45,591 nucleotides of DNA, taken from Serratia nevei (GTDB lineage Bacteria > Pseudomonadota > Gammaproteobacteria > Enterobacterales > Enterobacteriaceae). The position numbers and the translations under genes were made by a program. Of the stretch, positions 43,350 through 45,591 are shown one piece after another. Below the pieces are notes generated by a model. The model had not been told where the DNA came from, ran no database searches, and saw nothing but the letters and a program-made list of their open reading frames with translations. How positions within the stretch are numbered: position 1 is the stretch's first letter; the number at the start of each line of letters is the position of its first letter. The stretch lies in assembly GCF_024160145.1 (NCBI RefSeq), contig NZ_JAMYWQ010000038.1, positions 1 to 45,591 on the forward strand. The letters run 5' to 3'.

Positions 43350-45411
43350 TTCGCGCGCGGCACGGAACACCCGCCGCCTTCTTCCGCTGGCCATGCTGAT
43401 CGGCGCCGCGCTGGCGCTGCCGCTGAACGGCTATGCCTGCGGCCCGGATTTTCCTAATCGGCTGCTGATCGACCGCAACGGCACCCTGCTGTATATGCCG
43501 GAGGGCAATTTCGCCTTCGAAGCCGGCCGGCTGGTGCCGGCGGATAAGCAGCTGCCGCGCTGGCAATCCCCGCCGCCGCCGATGCCACCGAAACCGATGC
43601 CGCAGTCGCCGGAAACGGTGGCGATCGGCAAAATGCGCGCCGCCAAAACGGTGGAAGAGGCTGACGCCGTCAATACTCAGGGGTTGTCCAACGCCGCACG
43701 CCTTTATCAACTGGGCGCCGTCGCTTTCGCCAGCCACGATCCGCGCGCCACAGAGTATTTCCAGCAGGTGCTGAAGCTGCCGGCCGCCGAACAGGGCGAC
43801 TGGGGACTGCGGGCGCAGTATTCGCTTGGGCGGGTGTTGATGAATGACCACGGCACGCCGATGAATGAATCTGGTGAAGCGGCGCCCGCCGCCGAGCATC
43901 CGCCTAAAGCCGAACTTGAACAGGCGCTGGCGGCGTTCCAGCAGGTGATCGATCGGGTGAAAAGCGGCACCGCCGACCCCGATCGGCTGGCGCTGAGCAG
44001 CCTCGGGCAGCAGGCGCGCATCCACCTGTGGCTGGGTGACGTCGCCCCCGCCGCCCACCTGTACGCACAGCAGGCGGCGCAGGGCGATCCGAGCGGCGGG
44101 CAGTCGCTGCAATACGTCTCCAGCTTCCTGGTCAATCCCGACCATCTGGCAACGCTGAAGCAGGTGATCGGCGATCCCCTAATCCAACAGCTGGTGACCA
44201 TTGAGCTGTTCGCCCGCAGCGGCAACCTGCAGATGGCGGATACCGACGGCAACGGCCGCTCCGCACAGATCATCAGCCAGATCCTGACGCTGCTGGACGG
44301 CACGGTGAAAAGCGGCTTCGCCGGCAGCGATCGGCTGGCGGCATTGGCCTACCGTTCCGGGCAGTATCCGATGGCGGCCAGCCTGCTGAAAAACGCCGGC
44401 GACAGCGGCCTGGCGTGGTGGCTGCGCGCCAAAATGGCGCTGCGTGAGGGTGATGTGAAAGCCGCCACCGCCGCCTACGCCAAGGCGGCAAGCGCGTTCC
44501 CCGCCGACGAAAGCTGGGGCGAACAGCGCAACGCCGACTTTGTCGCGGAAACCATCGTGCCCGAGTGCCGGGTGGCCGGCGAACAGGCGATCCTGGCGCT
44601 GAACCGCGGCGACTATCTGCAGGCGATGGACCTGCTGTATCGCGGCAAAGCGCTCTACTGGGCCGACGTGGCCGATGTGGCGGAGCGGGTGCTGACCGTC
44701 GATGAGTTGAAAGGCTTTGTCGATAAACACGCCCCGGCACCGGCGACGCCGCTCAAGCCGGTTAACCCGGACGACTACGGCGGCCAGCAGATCACGCCGG
44801 AAGTGCAGCTGCGCGAGCTGCTGGCGCGGCGCTTGATGCGCGCCGGGCGGGCCGCGGAGGCGCAGGCCTACTTCGATATCCCCAACTATCGCCAGGCGGC
44901 GCAGCAGTATGCCGATGAGCTGAAGGCCGCCAAGGACAAGTCCGCCGCGCCGCTGGCGCGCGCGCAGGCTTACTATCGCGCCGCCAACCTGCTGCGTGCC
45001 CAGGGGCTCGAATTTACCGGCTATGAGATGACGCCAGACTACGCCATCTATGGCGCCGGCTATTCCTATCTGGGGGATGCGTTCGATACTCGCGAGCTGA
45101 AGCACAAAAGCTGGATCGACAGCGCAGAAGCGGCGCGCGCCAAGGCGGCGCTGCCGGCGCAGGACAACCGTTTCCTGCACTATCGCTGGCAGGCGGTGGG
45201 GTTGGCGCAACAGGCGGCCGATCTGCTGCCGCCGAAAAGCCAGGCCTACGCCGCCGTGCTGTGCAACGCCGCCAGCTGGGTCATCAAGCGCGACGCCAAG
45301 ACCGGCCGGGTGCTGTATCAGCGCTACATCAACACCGGCACCCGCTACCCGTGGGCGGCGAAATTCGGCTACGACTGCCCGGCGCCGGACTTCGCCACTG
45401 TTGCACCATAA
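43336..45411 (+). CDS. Large exported helical-repeat-like protein of unknown function
   Basis: A 691-residue protein with a signal peptide (LLPLAMLIGAALALPLNGYA), cleaved before CGPDFP by signal peptidase I or possibly lipidated at Cys35. Beyond a proline-rich segment (about 75-90) it is Ala/Leu/Gln-rich and mostly helical. TPR-like pairs such as AAYAKAASAFPADESWG and LDLADIAERV-type blocks suggest a solenoid. The C-terminus has KFGYDCPAPDF, echoing the N-terminal CGPDFP. It starts with TTG, supported by AGGAGG 5 bases upstream; the next ATG (43395) would cut the signal peptide. No known function is recognised. It follows the DUF3142 gene and ends before a strong terminator. Confidence 0.75.
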   Translation: MSHLDSRAARNTRRLLPLAMLIGAALALPLNGYACGPDFPNRLLIDRNGTLLYMPEGNFAFEAGRLVPADKQLPRWQSPPPPMPPKPMPQSPETVAIGKMRAAKTVEEADAVNTQGLSNAARLYQLGAVAFASHDPRATEYFQQVLKLPAAEQGDWGLRAQYSLGRVLMNDHGTPMNESGEAAPAAEHPPKAELEQALAAFQQVIDRVKSGTADPDRLALSSLGQQARIHLWLGDVAPAAHLYAQQAAQGDPSGGQSLQYVSSFLVNPDHLATLKQVIGDPLIQQLVTIELFARSGNLQMADTDGNGRSAQIISQILTLLDGTVKSGFAGSDRLAALAYRSGQYPMAASLLKNAGDSGLAWWLRAKMALREGDVKAATAAYAKAASAFPADESWGEQRNADFVAETIVPECRVAGEQAILALNRGDYLQAMDLLYRGKALYWADVADVAERVLTVDELKGFVDKHAPAPATPLKPVNPDDYGGQQITPEVQLRELLARRLMRAGRAAEAQAYFDIPNYRQAAQQYADELKAAKDKSAAPLARAQAYYRAANLLRAQGLEFTGYEMTPDYAIYGAGYSYLGDAFDTRELKHKSWIDSAEAARAKAALPAQDNRFLHYRWQAVGLAQQAADLLPPKSQAYAAVLCNAASWVIKRDAKTGRVLYQRYINTGTRYPWAAKFGYDCPAPDFATVAP

Positions 45412-45430
45412 CGCCGAATTTCAGGCATGA

Positions 45431-45457
45431 AAAAGCCCGGCTTGCCGGGCTTTTTTT
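45431..45457 (+). terminator. Terminator of the panM operon
   Basis: AGCCCGG and CCGGGCT (45434-45440 and 45445-45451) form a 7-base stem with a four-base loop, followed by seven T residues and preceded by an A-run. It is 20 bases after the previous stop. Confidence 0.92.
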
Positions 45458-45464
45458 CGAATAT

Positions 45465-45591
45465 TGACCCGTCCTGAATAGCGTTGACACGTTTTCGACT
45501 TAAATCCGGAGAACGTGATAATGGCCGAGTTTAAACGCACACAACGCGACTATCCTTTGTCTTTTAAAATTGCTGTTGTTGAGCAGGTTGA
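45465..45591 (+). mobile_element. Left end of an IS3-family-like insertion sequence
   Basis: Directly after the terminator, sequence beginning TGACCCGTCCTGAATAGC is followed 56 bases on by an ATG whose product looks like an IS3-family OrfA. A TG-starting terminal repeat fits this family, but the right end and target duplication lie outside the window, so the boundary is approximate. Confidence 0.6.
45521..45591 (+). CDS. Partial transposase OrfA-like protein, cut by window end
   Basis: Only the first 23 codons are visible: MAEFKRTQRDYPLSFKIAVV followed by EQV. A helical N-terminus of the type YPLSFKxAVVxQVE is familiar from helix-turn-helix OrfA proteins of IS3-like elements. The ATG is preceded by GGAGAACGTGATA, a plausible ribosome site. 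It continues past the window edge. Confidence 0.6.
   Translation, partial: MAEFKRTQRDYPLSFKIAVVEQV

Overview
The window reads as chromosomal DNA from a GC-rich member of the Enterobacterales, most likely Serratia or a close relative. This is inferred from remembered similarity of the proteins to E. coli homologues, the gene order, an ERIC-type repeat and the high GC of the coding regions; no database search was run. Nearly all of the window is coding, with ordinary housekeeping genes. There are no tRNA genes, CRISPR arrays or prophage. A ribosomal RNA operon promoter lies at the extreme left edge, pointing out of the window, and an IS3-like element begins at the extreme right edge.

Left block (about 1-29,300). 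This follows the E. coli gene order from rrnA-hemG to bioP (yigM). The minus-strand set pepQ-yigZ-trkH-hemG runs into the rrn P1 promoter. Divergent from it is fadBA (fatty acid beta-oxidation) with FadR operators. Then come fre-ubiD, rfaH, tatD, tatABC, ubiB-ubiJ-ubiE, rmuC, udp, ysgA, metE/metR and bioP. Several genes are extra relative to E. coli: an MFS exporter between pepQ and fadB, pepE between ubiD and rfaH, a zinc-independent-type hemB between rfaH and tatD, and a DedA membrane protein plus a tyrosine phosphatase between rmuC and udp.

Right block (about 29,460-45,400). Just after bioP the order jumps to what in E. coli is a different chromosomal region: yhhA, ugpQCEAB (glycerol-3-phosphate and glycerophosphodiester uptake), then livFGMHK (branched-chain amino acid uptake) and panM (pantothenate control). 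A PLP aminotransferase sits between ugp and liv. A two-gene exported module of unknown function, a DUF3142 protein plus a large helical-repeat-like protein, is fused to panM by translational overlaps and ends at a strong terminator next to the IS element.

Regulatory sites visible in the DNA include FadR operators at fadB, paired CRP sites at udp, a possible BirA operator at bioP, a possible MetJ array between metE and metR, and a four-repeat Pho box upstream of ugpB. The ugpB leader also contains an ERIC element whose edge abuts the predicted -10 box. Items worth a second look are the ERIC/Pho arrangement, the HemB metal-site type, a candidate 37-residue membrane peptide between yhhA and ugpQ, the structured livK-livH junction, and the panM-linked module.
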